Part shown: positions 36,025 to 44,812 of the stretch, in pieces
How the letters are laid out: each line of letters begins with the position of its first letter
Position numbering within the stretch: position 1 is the first letter of the stretch
From: an uncultured Bacteroidales bacterium
GTDB taxonomy: Bacteria; Bacteroidota; Bacteroidia; Bacteroidales; Bacteroidaceae
Direction: 5' to 3'
NCBI GenBank assembly: GCA_902775375.1
Contig: CACYLU010000003.1
Coordinates: forward strand, 124,001-188,000
Length of the DNA stretch: 64,000 bases
Translations under genes and position numbers: made by a program
The notes under the pieces: generated by a model
Databases searched by the model: none
What the model saw: the letters and a program-made list of their open reading frames with translations, nothing else
What the model was told of the DNA's origin: nothing

Positions 36025-36270
36025 TGCTTACTATCTCATAGGTTAATGGCTACTAACCTTATGACTAACGCCTGCTAACCCTATGACTAATGCTTGCTAT
36101 CTCATAGGGTAATGCTTGCCATCACTGGCTCTAATATCTGCTACAGGTCGTCGCAGTATCTGTTATGGGGGTAAAGGAGATACTGCGGCGGGTGATGGGA
36201 GGCTTTGCGTCACCCCATAGCAAGCATCGCGACAACCCATAGAAGACATTGGAGCCACCCATAGAGGCTA
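36025..36270. repeat. Degenerate 22-bp-period tandem array B
   Basis: About eleven units of 21-25 bases follow one another. The clearest begin TGCTTACTATCTCATAGG (36025), TGCTTGCTATCTCATAGGG (36091) and TGCTTGCCATCACTGG (36113), with CTAACC-TTATGACTAA and GCTAACCCTATGACTAA units between. Later units (TATCTGCTACAGGTCGTCG at 36135) closely resemble a unit of array C (ATCTGCCACGGGTCGTCG at 63910). Some neighbouring units are inverted: ACCCTATGA pairs with TCATAGGGT. No coding frame or mobile-element end is seen. Confidence 0.7.
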
Positions 36271-36317
36271 TTGCCATTCCCGATGGTGGATATTTGCTTC
36301 CTCAGTTGTCAAATCTG

Positions 36318-36349
36318 TTGCAATTTTTTCCTAAAAATGATTACCTTTG
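36318..36349 (+). promoter_or_regulatory. Promoter of second hydrolase gene
   Basis: TTG (36318-36320), a 21-base spacer and TACCTTTG (36342-36349) match the consensus. The ATG at 36382 follows. This rules out upstream in-frame starts. Confidence 0.6.
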
Positions 36350-36381
36350 TGGCAAAGAATAACTTTAATGACTTAATCAAA

Positions 36382-37383
36382 ATGAAGAAATTAATGATGT
36401 TAATGGCGGCTGCCTTGCTGGTACTGGGTGGTTGTAGTGGTAATGGAGCATCTAAAGATGCCGGTGATGACCAGTTTCAATTAGTTGCTGGAACTGGTCA
36501 TTCAGATATTGGTGGTGCAGCAGCTGTAGAGCCTGTTGAGACCATCAGATTGTATGAGGGTGTGGCTCCTGGTTCTGAGAGTTGGACACATCCAGAGGGA
36601 AAGAGTGAGAACAATGGCGCTATTGTTTATTATAATGTGTCAACGCCTGAGATGACGGTATATCTGCCTGACCCTTCAGTGGCTACTGGGGCAGCGATGG
36701 TGGTGTGCCCAGGCGGTGCTTTCTCAATCCTATCATATACTTCTGAGGGCACAATGGTGGCCAATGAACTTTGCCAGCGTGGCATTGCTGCTTTCGTTTT
36801 GAAATATCGCACTACACCTATTATAAACGAGCAGGGTGAGGTGAGCAACAAGATGGAAGATGTGATGAAGTTCGTGATGAATCTGATGAGTAAGTCGAAT
36901 ACTGCCGATTTGACAGCAACCCAAAACTGCCTGAATATGGAGAACAGTCATCTGTCGTTCGAGGATGCTGACCGTGCCATTAGCTTGGTACGTGAGAATG
37001 CTGCCAAGTGGAATATTAATCCTGAGCAGATAGGCATCGTGGGCTTCTCGGCTGGAGCAGTGATTGCCATGCATCAGGCATTGCAGCACTCAGAAGCTGG
37101 CCGTCCTAATTTCTCTGGCGTAGTGTATGGCGGATGGGTACCTGGCTGGGAGGCTCCGGCTGATGCAGCGCCGTTGTTTGTATGCTCGCCTACCTACGAT
37201 ATCTTCCATCCTGAAGAATGTATCACCGCCTATCAGATATGGCAAAAAGCCAAACTGCCAGTGGAACTGCATTGCTACAGCGACTGCCAGCATGGCTTCG
37301 GTGCTGTACCTACGGGCAAATCATCCGACCTCTGGATGGAGGCGATGGTTCGCTTTATGAAAGATTCGGGCTTCCTGAAATAA
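36382..37383 (+). CDS. Alpha/beta hydrolase lipoprotein (paralogue of the 29571 gene)
   Basis: 333 residues from the ATG at 36382, which yields a lipoprotein leader (MMLMAAALLVLGGCSGNG). It shares the whole layout with the earlier esterase: IRLYEGVAPGSESWT, AMVVCPGGAFSILSYTSEG, Ser223 in IVGFSAGAVIA, an acid in SPTYDIFHP, and His in SDCQHGFGAVPTGKSSDLW. The calcium-loop-like insert of the other copy is replaced by a helical NKMEDVMKFVMNLMSK stretch. It is probably an acetyl or feruloyl esterase exported to the periplasm or surface. It ends 13 bases from the convergent TolC gene. Confidence 0.87.
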   Translation: MKKLMMLMAAALLVLGGCSGNGASKDAGDDQFQLVAGTGHSDIGGAAAVEPVETIRLYEGVAPGSESWTHPEGKSENNGAIVYYNVSTPEMTVYLPDPSVATGAAMVVCPGGAFSILSYTSEGTMVANELCQRGIAAFVLKYRTTPIINEQGEVSNKMEDVMKFVMNLMSKSNTADLTATQNCLNMENSHLSFEDADRAISLVRENAAKWNINPEQIGIVGFSAGAVIAMHQALQHSEAGRPNFSGVVYGGWVPGWEAPADAAPLFVCSPTYDIFHPEECITAYQIWQKAKLPVELHCYSDCQHGFGAVPTGKSSDLWMEAMVRFMKDSGFLK

Positions 37384-37396
37384 GGAGCCTGTATCT

Positions 37397-38725
37397 TCAG
37401 TTGATCTCTATGCCTTTATAGAAGTCAAGTATCTTGGAACGGAAGATATATTCGTACTTGGCTTGCAACTCGTCGCTCTGTGCCTTCAAGAGGTTCTGCT
37501 TGGCTTCATTGTAGGCAACAGCGGTGGCGGTGCCATTCTCATATTTCTTGCTGGTAAGCTCGAAAGAGGCCTGACTGGCGGCGGTGGCTACTTCGCTACT
37601 GGCGTACTTGCTCTCTGCAGCAGATGCGTTGTACCATGCCTGTTGAATCTCTTTATATAGCGCTTTTTTGGTATTCTCCAGCTGTAAGGCATAGTTCTCG
37701 CGCTGTAACTTAGCTGTGCGCACACGATTACGAGTGGCAAAGCGGTTGAAGATAGGAATGCTGAGACTAATGCCCACATAGCGACTGAAGTTATCGCCTA
37801 ACTGCTGACTGAATGTACGGTTCAAGGTAGAGTAGTAGTTAGTACCCAGACTACCATTGAGGTTGATGCTTGGGTAAAGAGCACTCTGTGCTATCTTGAT
37901 GCTCTCCTTGCTACCCTCTAAACGAGCCTGTGCTGCCTGGATGGCTGGCTTGTTCAACATGGCAGTGGCAAACACCTCATCGGGTGGGGTAAGGGGATTA
38001 AGTTGGAATGCCTGATCGGGGTCTTCCACCTCAAAGCCCTCTGGGGTCTCTAACTCTATCAACTGAGTGAGGTCAAGGATAGAAAGACGATAGTTGTTGA
38101 GCGTCTGCACCACATTCAGTTCGTCTTGTGCCACACGAGCTTTTGCTTCTGCTAACTCTGCCACAGATGCCTTGCCTATATGTTCCAAAGCCTCGATGCG
38201 ACTATACTGCTCCTGACTCAAAGCTACCTGTCCTTGTGCTACCTGATGGAGTTCTTTGTTGAACAAAGCCTGCAAGTAGGCTGAAGCAATATTGATAGCC
38301 AAATCTTCCTTTGCCTTTTGCAAGTCTGCCATCGATGCCTTCAGGTTCAGCTTAGAGAGGTTATACTGACTGGGAATTTCAAAGCCAGTAAACACTGGGA
38401 TGCTGGTGTTGAGGCTCATGTTGGTGCCTCGACTACTGGTGTCTACAAACTTAGTGGTGTAGTCACCTGTATCTTCATCCTTTATGGCGGTCTGGGTTCG
38501 GCCCCAGTTGAAACTCTGACTGCCACTGGCATTCAGGTTGGGCAGACGAGCCCACTTGGCGGTATTCGCTTCCACTTCGCTCTGCAATACCTTATTTTCT
38601 GCCTGGAGGATAGTTACATTGTGTGCAGTAGCGTATTCGATGCAATCACGCAACGACCAGCTCTGCTGGGCATTAGCCTGAATGCCCAGTACTATGATGA
38701 CTGATAGTAGTATGTTCTTTTTCAT
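37397..38725 (-). CDS. TolC family outer-membrane efflux protein
   Basis: 442 residues with signal peptide MKKNILLSVIIVLGIQANAQ. The two structural repeats of TolC are visible: WSLRDCIEYATAHN with SQSFNWGRTQTA in the first, and long coiled-coil helices such as LHQVAQGQVALSQEQYSRIEALE and the mirrored C-terminal ATAASQASFELTSKKYENGTA. It forms the trimeric outer-membrane channel of the export system whose other parts lie directly upstream (gap 4 bases to the adaptor). It ends the operon. Confidence 0.93.
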   Translation of the reverse strand: MKKNILLSVIIVLGIQANAQQSWSLRDCIEYATAHNVTILQAENKVLQSEVEANTAKWARLPNLNASGSQSFNWGRTQTAIKDEDTGDYTTKFVDTSSRGTNMSLNTSIPVFTGFEIPSQYNLSKLNLKASMADLQKAKEDLAINIASAYLQALFNKELHQVAQGQVALSQEQYSRIEALEHIGKASVAELAEAKARVAQDELNVVQTLNNYRLSILDLTQLIELETPEGFEVEDPDQAFQLNPLTPPDEVFATAMLNKPAIQAAQARLEGSKESIKIAQSALYPSINLNGSLGTNYYSTLNRTFSQQLGDNFSRYVGISLSIPIFNRFATRNRVRTAKLQRENYALQLENTKKALYKEIQQAWYNASAAESKYASSEVATAASQASFELTSKKYENGTATAVAYNEAKQNLLKAQSDELQAKYEYIFRSKILDFYKGIEIN

Positions 38726-38729
38726 GTTC

Positions 38730-39830
38730 TTATTCTTCGTTGATTACTAAACCTCTCACTTGCTCTTTCTCATGGATGCCATTCTTGATGGCAATCTTGA
38801 TGCCGTCGCTCATACCCACTTCTACTGACTGGCGACGGAACTCTTGGGGAGTACCTGCTTTGGTGAGCACATAGACAAAGGTACTGTCGCCACTGAACTC
38901 AATGGCACTTTCTGGTATCGCCAGCACATTCTCTGCCCGCTCAAGTACAATCTCGGCATTGGCCGAATAGCCAGAACGAATCTTCACGCCTTCAGGAGCT
39001 TTTATAGCTGCCTTGATCTCAAATTGGTTGGCACCATTCTCTTCGGTAGCTTTTGGCGAGATATACTCTAGGGTAGCATCAAACGTGAGGTTCTGCAACG
39101 CACCGATAGTGAGTTTGACAGGCATGCCTTCATATACTTTGCCCACTTCCGTCTCGTCAATTTTCCCTCTAAAGATGAGGTCGTTCATATTAGCCACACT
39201 GGCGATGGTAGTACCATCGTTGAAAGTATTGCTCATGATAACTGAGTTACCCACCTTTATAGGAACGTCAAGGATTAGGCCATCTATGGTAGAGCGAATC
39301 AATGTAGAACTGAATGAAGCACTGCTCTGTGTGATGCCTTCCTTCACTATTTGAAGGTTGTCCTTTGCTGTCTGTAGTTCTTCGCGAGCTTGCTTTACTT
39401 TCACCTCAGCTTGTTCGTATTCCTCACGGCTGATGAGCTTGTCATTATATAGCTGTTCGTTGCGACCGAATTCGTTTTCGGCCTGCTTGCCGTTCATCTC
39501 TGCCAAACGTAGGCGGCTCTCAGCTGAGTTAAGTTGACCTAGTTCGGGAATGACCTTCACCTTGGCAATGACCTCGCCAGCCTTCACCGTCTCGCCAGCT
39601 TCCTTATATACTTCCGCTATGATGCCTGATATTTGCGGTTTGATAAGAATTTCATCGCGAGGTTCCACCTTGCCTGTTGCCACCGTGGTTTTTTCAAGTG
39701 TGGTACGCTCGGGTGTGAGTAACTCATATTCCGTTACCTTGGGCAACGATTTTTGATACAGGAACACGAAAGTTCCAATAAACACAAAGGCAACAAGTGC
39801 CATTACTCCATACTTCACATACTTTTTCAT
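38730..39830 (-). CDS. Periplasmic adaptor (HlyD/MacA type) of ABC efflux system
   Basis: 366 residues. An N-terminal membrane helix (YGVMALVAFVFIGTFVFLY) is followed by the lipoyl/barrel-sandwich half (TGKVEPRDEILIKPQISGIIAEV), a coiled-coil hairpin (residues 105-165, RLAEMNGKQAENEFGRNEQLYNDKLIS), the second lipoyl half (TLIRSTIDGLILDVPIKVG) and a beta-barrel (AIPESAIEF). This is the MacA-like adaptor that links the inner-membrane ABC parts to TolC. It lies between the permease and tolC-like genes. Confidence 0.93.
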   Translation of the reverse strand: MKKYVKYGVMALVAFVFIGTFVFLYQKSLPKVTEYELLTPERTTLEKTTVATGKVEPRDEILIKPQISGIIAEVYKEAGETVKAGEVIAKVKVIPELGQLNSAESRLRLAEMNGKQAENEFGRNEQLYNDKLISREEYEQAEVKVKQAREELQTAKDNLQIVKEGITQSSASFSSTLIRSTIDGLILDVPIKVGNSVIMSNTFNDGTTIASVANMNDLIFRGKIDETEVGKVYEGMPVKLTIGALQNLTFDATLEYISPKATEENGANQFEIKAAIKAPEGVKIRSGYSANAEIVLERAENVLAIPESAIEFSGDSTFVYVLTKAGTPQEFRRQSVEVGMSDGIKIAIKNGIHEKEQVRGLVINEE

Positions 39831-39865
39831 ATCTTGTTCTTTTTTATTATCAACTGTGTATTATA

Positions 39866-41095
39866 TCATTCGTCTCTGATAGCGTCAATCGGCTTAATTG
39901 CCATCGCACGGTAGGCCGGTGCTAATCCTGCCAGTATGCTTAGTAGCAGTAGGATCAGACAAGTGCCGATGGCTAACCAGAATGAAACTTGCAGGTTGGT
40001 TTCTCCAGTGGCTTTCTCTAGTAGGTCGAGCAATCCAACTCCGAAGCAGATGCCTCCCATGCCTGCCACGCAGGTGAGTACCATGCTCTCCGATAGTATC
40101 TGTTGCAAGATGTCAACAGGACGAGCGCCAATGGCTCTGCGTATGCCAATCTCTGTAGTACGCTCCTTTACCGTTACCATCATGATGTTACTCACACCAA
40201 TGGCTCCTGCCAGCAGGGTGCCCAGTCCTACCATCCAGATTAGTACCTCAATGCCTCCCATTAGGTCATCCACCATCTTGAAAAGCGTTTCAGCATTGAT
40301 GGTTTGCACTGCTTGACTGTCGTTTGGTGATATGAGATGCCTCTCTTTAATGATTTGTTTGATTTGGGGCTCCACATCCTTTACATGCGCACCATGTTTC
40401 ATGGTGAAGGCAATAAGCTCCACTCTGTTGCCATAGTTGTAAAGGCGTTGCATGGTAGTCAAAGGGATGACGACGCTTTGTGACGGGCGACCGTTAATGT
40501 TGAAATTACCATCGGTCATCGACAGACCAATAATCAAATAATATACCCCATCCACCTGTACGTAGTGCCCACAAGGATTTTCGTCCTCATCGAAAAAACG
40601 CTGATAGATCTCCTTGCCAATAACACATACTTTACGCTCTTCGCGGATATCCACATCGTTAATGAATCTGCCATATTTGATGTTTTGCTCTTCTATCTTC
40701 TCAAAAGAAGGGGTGAGACCTCGCAAGTTGCCGTCATCATATTTCTTCTCTTCATAGATTATGGTCTTACCCCATTGAGAGCTGTTGCCTGACACTATCT
40801 CAAGGCCATTAATTCTCTGAAGAGCCTCCAGATCGTTCATTTCCAAGTCCCACCTGCGTCCTTTGCGAAATCCCTTGAAGGGAACGGAGGTACGATTGGA
40901 AATCACAAAGCCAGAGTTATTGGCAATGCCTGACAGTTCGTTCACTAGCATATTCTTCATGCCGTGACCTCCACCAAGCATGAATACCAGCATGAAGATG
41001 CCCCAGAACACACCAAAGGCGGTAAGGGCACTTCTGGTTTTGTTTCTGCTGATGGTGAGCAGTATCTCCTCTATGTTATCTCTATCTATTCTCAT
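39866..41095 (-). CDS. MacB-type ABC transporter permease (second)
   Basis: 409 residues. One N-terminal helix (SALTAFGVFWGIFMLVFMLGGG), a large periplasmic MacB-core domain (residues 60-270), and three C-terminal helices with the FtsX segment MVTVKERTTEIGIRRAIGARPVDIL. It lacks an ATPase domain, which is supplied by the separate 42348 gene. Its start overlaps the stop of the preceding permease gene by 4 bases. Substrates of such systems include peptides, macrolides and lipid-linked molecules; none can be chosen here. Confidence 0.92.
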   Translation of the reverse strand: MRIDRDNIEEILLTISRNKTRSALTAFGVFWGIFMLVFMLGGGHGMKNMLVNELSGIANNSGFVISNRTSVPFKGFRKGRRWDLEMNDLEALQRINGLEIVSGNSSQWGKTIIYEEKKYDDGNLRGLTPSFEKIEEQNIKYGRFINDVDIREERKVCVIGKEIYQRFFDEDENPCGHYVQVDGVYYLIIGLSMTDGNFNINGRPSQSVVIPLTTMQRLYNYGNRVELIAFTMKHGAHVKDVEPQIKQIIKERHLISPNDSQAVQTINAETLFKMVDDLMGGIEVLIWMVGLGTLLAGAIGVSNIMMVTVKERTTEIGIRRAIGARPVDILQQILSESMVLTCVAGMGGICFGVGLLDLLEKATGETNLQVSFWLAIGTCLILLLLSILAGLAPAYRAMAIKPIDAIRDE

Positions 41096-42345
41096 CTTGC
41101 ATTCAACGCTTCAATAGGTTTAACAATCGCTGCTTTCCTGGCAGGAAAGAGCCCTGCCAAAGTGCCGGCAACAATCAGTAGTAAGGTTGCGCCAATAGCA
41201 ATACTGATATCAACGGTGGGGTCGATAAACATCGTTGCGCTTTCGTCACCTAAAGTAATGGTACTACTTCCATAGGCTTTATTCATCCATTCAGTAGCTG
41301 CTACTCCACATACCATGCCTATATAGCCAAATAATGTGGTGATGGCAATACTCTCCAATACAATCAGTTTATAGATGGAGCGCGGCTTGGCCCCCAATGC
41401 CTTGCGGATGCCAAATTCATGAGTGCGCTCCTTTACAGTGATGAACATAATGTTAGATACGCCCACAATACCGCTTAGTAAGGTGAAGATGCCGATAATC
41501 CATAAACTTAATTGCATCATGCCCATAGCCGTCATCACCTGTTGATATTGCGTGAGGCGGTTGCTGACATAAATAGCACTTTTGTCTTCTGGGTCGAAGT
41601 CGTGAATGCCAGCTAGCGTCTTGCGATATTCTTTTTCAAACACATCCGACTTCTCTTCTGTATCCAGCCCCTCTGTTGTGGTTACAATCAGGTTTACATT
41701 GTTACCTTTGTTATATATCTGCTGCAAGGTGGTGAATGGGATGTAAGCCGGACTGTTCTGGTCATTTCCCTGATCTTTGTAGATACCTGTTACCTGATAG
41801 GCCACATCACCTGTTTTAACAAACTTGCCCAATGGATTGGTATGTTTGAATAGTATCTCAGCAGTTTTTTCATGCAACACGATGGATTTACGCTTTTCGC
41901 GAATGTCAATCTGGTTGATGTACCTGCCTTCCTTTATCTGCAATGCATTGATATGATCGTAATTGGGATGCACTCCGTTTAGACGTATGGTTACATATTC
42001 TGGCCCGAAGCTTAGAGTTACGTTGCTCTGAGATACCAGACCTCCAGTGCTGGTGATGTTTTCGGGGAAATCTTCCTCGGTGGCTTTCAGGTCGCGATTA
42101 TCCAATTGTATATAGCGTCCTTCCTTATAGCCATTATAGGCTGTTGTGGTCATTCCTCCGTATATGGTGATTGTGTTCAGTGCATTGGTGTTGACATTTG
42201 CCTGAAAAGTGTGGATAATGCCATTACCTGCTCCCAATAGTACCAGCAGCATAAAGATACCCCAAGCCACAGCAAAGCCTGTGAGGGTGGTGCGTAGCTT
42301 ATTCCTGCTCAGTGAAACCAATATTTCCTGTATTAAGTCTCTCAT
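41092..42345 (-). CDS. MacB-type ABC transporter permease (first)
   Basis: 417 residues with the same plan as the next gene: helix TTLTGFAVAWGIFMLLVLLGAG, periplasmic core, and the FtsX region FITVKERTHEFGIRKALGAKPRSIYKL. The two permeases are distinct enough to form a heterodimer rather than being a recent duplication. It lies 2 bases after the ATPase gene and overlaps the second permease by 4 bases, so all are translated from one message. Confidence 0.92.
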   Translation of the reverse strand: MRDLIQEILVSLSRNKLRTTLTGFAVAWGIFMLLVLLGAGNGIIHTFQANVNTNALNTITIYGGMTTTAYNGYKEGRYIQLDNRDLKATEEDFPENITSTGGLVSQSNVTLSFGPEYVTIRLNGVHPNYDHINALQIKEGRYINQIDIREKRKSIVLHEKTAEILFKHTNPLGKFVKTGDVAYQVTGIYKDQGNDQNSPAYIPFTTLQQIYNKGNNVNLIVTTTEGLDTEEKSDVFEKEYRKTLAGIHDFDPEDKSAIYVSNRLTQYQQVMTAMGMMQLSLWIIGIFTLLSGIVGVSNIMFITVKERTHEFGIRKALGAKPRSIYKLIVLESIAITTLFGYIGMVCGVAATEWMNKAYGSSTITLGDESATMFIDPTVDISIAIGATLLLIVAGTLAGLFPARKAAIVKPIEALNAR

Positions 42346-42347
42346 GA

Positions 42348-43064
42348 TTATTTCATCAATCCGTTAGTACCAAAAGGTGAAGCATTATGGTGCAAGTTTT
42401 CTTCTATATTTTCTATAATACCATCCTTGATATGGATAATCTTATCCGTCGCGTTGGCGACACCACTTTCGTGAGTTACAACTACGATGGTCATGCCTTC
42501 ACGGTGCAGGTCTTTCAATATCTCCATCACCTCTACTGATGTCTTGCTGTCTAAGGCACCTGTAGGCTCATCGGCAAGGATTATCTGCGGTTTGGTAATC
42601 AGTGCACGTGCTATGGCGACACGCTGTTTCTGCCCTCCGCTCATCTCGTTTGGATAATGGTGAGCCCAGTCCTTCAGCCCCAGTTTATCGAGGTATTCCA
42701 GTGCTAACGCATTACGCTTTTTGCGCGAGATGCCTTGGTAGAACAGTGGTAAAGCCACATTCTCCATCGCATCTTTGAAACTGATCAAGTTGAACGACTG
42801 GAAGATGAAACCTATCATTTTGTTGCGATACTCGGCAGCTTTAGTCTCGCTTAGCTCTTTAATGAGAGTACCATTCAGGTAATATTCCCCCGTGTCGTAG
42901 TTGTCAAGCATCCCCAATATATTTAGCAAGGTAGATTTGCCCGAACCTGAGGCTCCCATAATGGATACGAACTCTCCTTTTTCGATGTGCAGGTCAATGC
43001 CTTTCAAAACGTGCAATGGAGTGCCGTTGTTATATGTTTTGTTGATGTCTTTAAGAATAATCAT
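42348..43064 (-). CDS. ABC transporter ATPase, MacB/LolD type
   Basis: 238 residues. Walker [14 protein letters not shown]-loop FQSFNLIS, signature [15 protein letters not shown], Walker [14 protein letters not shown] and H-loop VVVTHES are all intact. LolD/MacB-type features include the start [25 protein letters not shown]. It powers the tripartite export system encoded downstream. A perfect 8-bp inverted repeat (43069-43088) sits directly before the start codon and may control the operon. Confidence 0.94.
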   Translation of the reverse strand: MIILKDINKTYNNGTPLHVLKGIDLHIEKGEFVSIMGASGSGKSTLLNILGMLDNYDTGEYYLNGTLIKELSETKAAEYRNKMIGFIFQSFNLISFKDAMENVALPLFYQGISRKKRNALALEYLDKLGLKDWAHHYPNEMSGGQKQRVAIARALITKPQIILADEPTGALDSKTSVEVMEILKDLHREGMTIVVVTHESGVANATDKIIHIKDGIIENIEENLHHNASPFGTNGLMK

Positions 43065-43068
43065 AGTA

Positions 43069-43088
43069 GTCTAATTTGTGAATTAGAC
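43069..43088. promoter_or_regulatory. Palindrome before the efflux operon start
   Basis: GTCTAATT, four bases, AATTAGAC form a perfect inverted repeat ending 4 bases before the ATPase start codon. It could be an operator for a dimeric repressor or an mRNA hairpin that masks the start. A TCATTTTG element, one change from consensus, lies upstream at 43118-43111. Confidence 0.45.
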
Positions 43089-43141
43089 GTTTCAAGATGG
43101 GATAAGGTTGCAAAATGAAGATAAAAAAGAGAAGTTTTTTC

Positions 43142-44023
43142 TTATTTCGGTTCTACATGCACCACTACATGTGTGCCCTCTCCGTAGTGCTGTGTCAGCA
43201 GGTCTTCCACCTCTGAGGCTTTGTCATGTGCCTCACGAAGGGGTAACTGACCGTCCATCAGGATATGCAGTTCGATAGCGTAATGATTGCCAATGCGTCG
43301 TGTGCGTAAGTCATGAGGTTCATCCACCCCTTCTATTGAACTTGCCAGTTGCAGTATTTCTGCCTCTACTTCATCTGGCAACGACTGCTCCATAAGATCA
43401 CCTATGCCGTTGCGCAGCAAGCCAATTGATACATGTAGGATGAAGATGCCCACGATGACCGATGCGATAGGGTCGAGCACCGTCCACCGCTGACCAAGAA
43501 AGATGGCGCCACCGATGCCGATGGCTGTGCCAATAGAAGATAGGGCGTCGCTGCGATGGTGCCATGCATTGGCTTTTACAGCTGGCGAGTTGAGTTGATT
43601 TGCTTTCGCTATGGAGTATTGATATACAACTTCTTTAAAAATGATAGACAGGATGGCTGCCCACAGTGCCAGTAAGCCAGGTGCTGCCAGTTGCTGACCA
43701 TTGGCCCAACTGACTATTTTCATGACGCCATTATATAAAATACCCACCGCTACGACAAGCAGAGCTAGACCAATAATGGTCATAGCCAATGTCTCATATT
43801 TGCCGTGCCCATAGTCGTGTGACTTGTCCTTGGGCTTGCCACTGATGCGAACAAAGAGGATTACGATGATGTCAGTCACAAAGTCGCTAAGGGAGTGAAC
43901 GGCATCGGCTATCATGGCGGCACTGTTTCCCAAGATGCCAGCAACAAATTTGAAGAGCAGTAAAATAACATTTACTGCCCCTCCGATAATGGTCACCTTA
44001 TAAATCTCTTTGTTCCTATTCAT
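43142..44023 (-). CDS. Cation diffusion facilitator transporter
   Basis: 293 residues, usual CDF length. Six transmembrane helices with the two metal-binding pairs: His and Asp in MIADAVHSLSDFVTD (helix 2) and in NAWHHRSDALSS (helix 5). A C-terminal cytosolic ferredoxin-like domain follows (DLRTRRIGNHYAIELHILMD, ending HVVVHVEPK). It exports zinc or another divalent cation using the proton gradient. It lies 5 bases after the DUF4468 gene, but the products are unrelated. Confidence 0.94.
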   Translation of the reverse strand: MNRNKEIYKVTIIGGAVNVILLLFKFVAGILGNSAAMIADAVHSLSDFVTDIIVILFVRISGKPKDKSHDYGHGKYETLAMTIIGLALLVVAVGILYNGVMKIVSWANGQQLAAPGLLALWAAILSIIFKEVVYQYSIAKANQLNSPAVKANAWHHRSDALSSIGTAIGIGGAIFLGQRWTVLDPIASVIVGIFILHVSIGLLRNGIGDLMEQSLPDEVEAEILQLASSIEGVDEPHDLRTRRIGNHYAIELHILMDGQLPLREAHDKASEVEDLLTQHYGEGTHVVVHVEPK

Positions 44024-44028
44024 CTTTT

Positions 44029-44760
44029 TTACCAGTTGTCATCCTCGTTGCCCACAATGCCATTGTGAAGGGCTTCCTCCACTTTGTCCATGATGGCATT
44101 CGAGTAGGCATGTGTCATCACCAGCGCCTTGGCACAGGTGCGCTTCTGGGCATCTTTCTCCACAAAAGGATAGTGTCTGGCTATCTCCCATTGCTCATCC
44201 CAAAGATTGGGGTTAGTCTTGTCATCGGCCTTGCGTTTGGAGTCGCCATAACTCTTGTGGTCTTTGTCGACAGGGCTGAGCCATCCACCTGAAATGTCAG
44301 CAAGTATGTCATAGCTCTGTACGGTATAGGTTACACGTACCCTCCCGTCTTTGATGTCTATTTTGATGACAGGTGTGATGCTTACCGAGTATTTGTTAAT
44401 GGTACCCATGTGCTCGACGATGTTATGTATGGTGGAAGATACGATGATGCAACCAGCCTCCTTGTCGTTGAGGGTAATGGCCTGTTTGTCTTTAAAGGTA
44501 GCTGTTGCCCAATAGTTCAGTGCTATATAGATTTGCTGGCTGTTTTTGTCTGGCACCTCTATAATTTGCTGGTAGCTTAGGCTTTCATTCTTGTCGAGCG
44601 TTAGGTCTTTTGACAGGTTCTTGGCGGCATCGAGCCACTTGTCGCCATAGCGCTCTTTAGCATATTTCTCTAAGTCGGCCACTTTCATCACTTGTGCCTG
44701 CACACTTGATAAACCGCAGATGAGGATGGCGGCAAGCATCCATATAATTCTTTTTTTCAT
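44029..44760 (-). CDS. Secreted DUF4468-type protein
   Basis: 243 residues with signal peptide MKKRIIWMLAAILICGLSSVQAQ. The region LSYQQIIEVPDKNSQQIYIALNYWATATF, and the later SVSITPVIKIDIKDGRVRVTYTVQSYDI, fit DUF4468, a Bacteroidetes periplasmic domain predicted to have a TBP-like fold. The role is unknown. The C-terminal third is charged and rich in Lys and Asp. Its own promoter lies upstream, and the CDF gene follows in the same direction. Confidence 0.75.
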   Translation of the reverse strand: MKKRIIWMLAAILICGLSSVQAQVMKVADLEKYAKERYGDKWLDAAKNLSKDLTLDKNESLSYQQIIEVPDKNSQQIYIALNYWATATFKDKQAITLNDKEAGCIIVSSTIHNIVEHMGTINKYSVSITPVIKIDIKDGRVRVTYTVQSYDILADISGGWLSPVDKDHKSYGDSKRKADDKTNPNLWDEQWEIARHYPFVEKDAQKRTCAKALVMTHAYSNAIMDKVEEALHNGIVGNEDDNW

Positions 44761-44780
44761 CGTTCATTGTTTTATTTAGG

Positions 44781-44812
44781 CAAAAGTAGAGAATAATTAG
44801 GAAACATGCAAA
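44781..44812 (-). promoter_or_regulatory. Promoter of DUF4468/CDF genes
   Basis: Minus-strand TTTG (44812-44809), a 20-base spacer and TACTTTTG (44788-44781) match the consensus, with the start codon 20 bases downstream. Confidence 0.6.

Noticed and set aside
36025-36270. CRISPR array
   Set aside because: The 22-base units are degenerate throughout, with no constant repeat and variable spacer pattern, and no cas genes are in the window.
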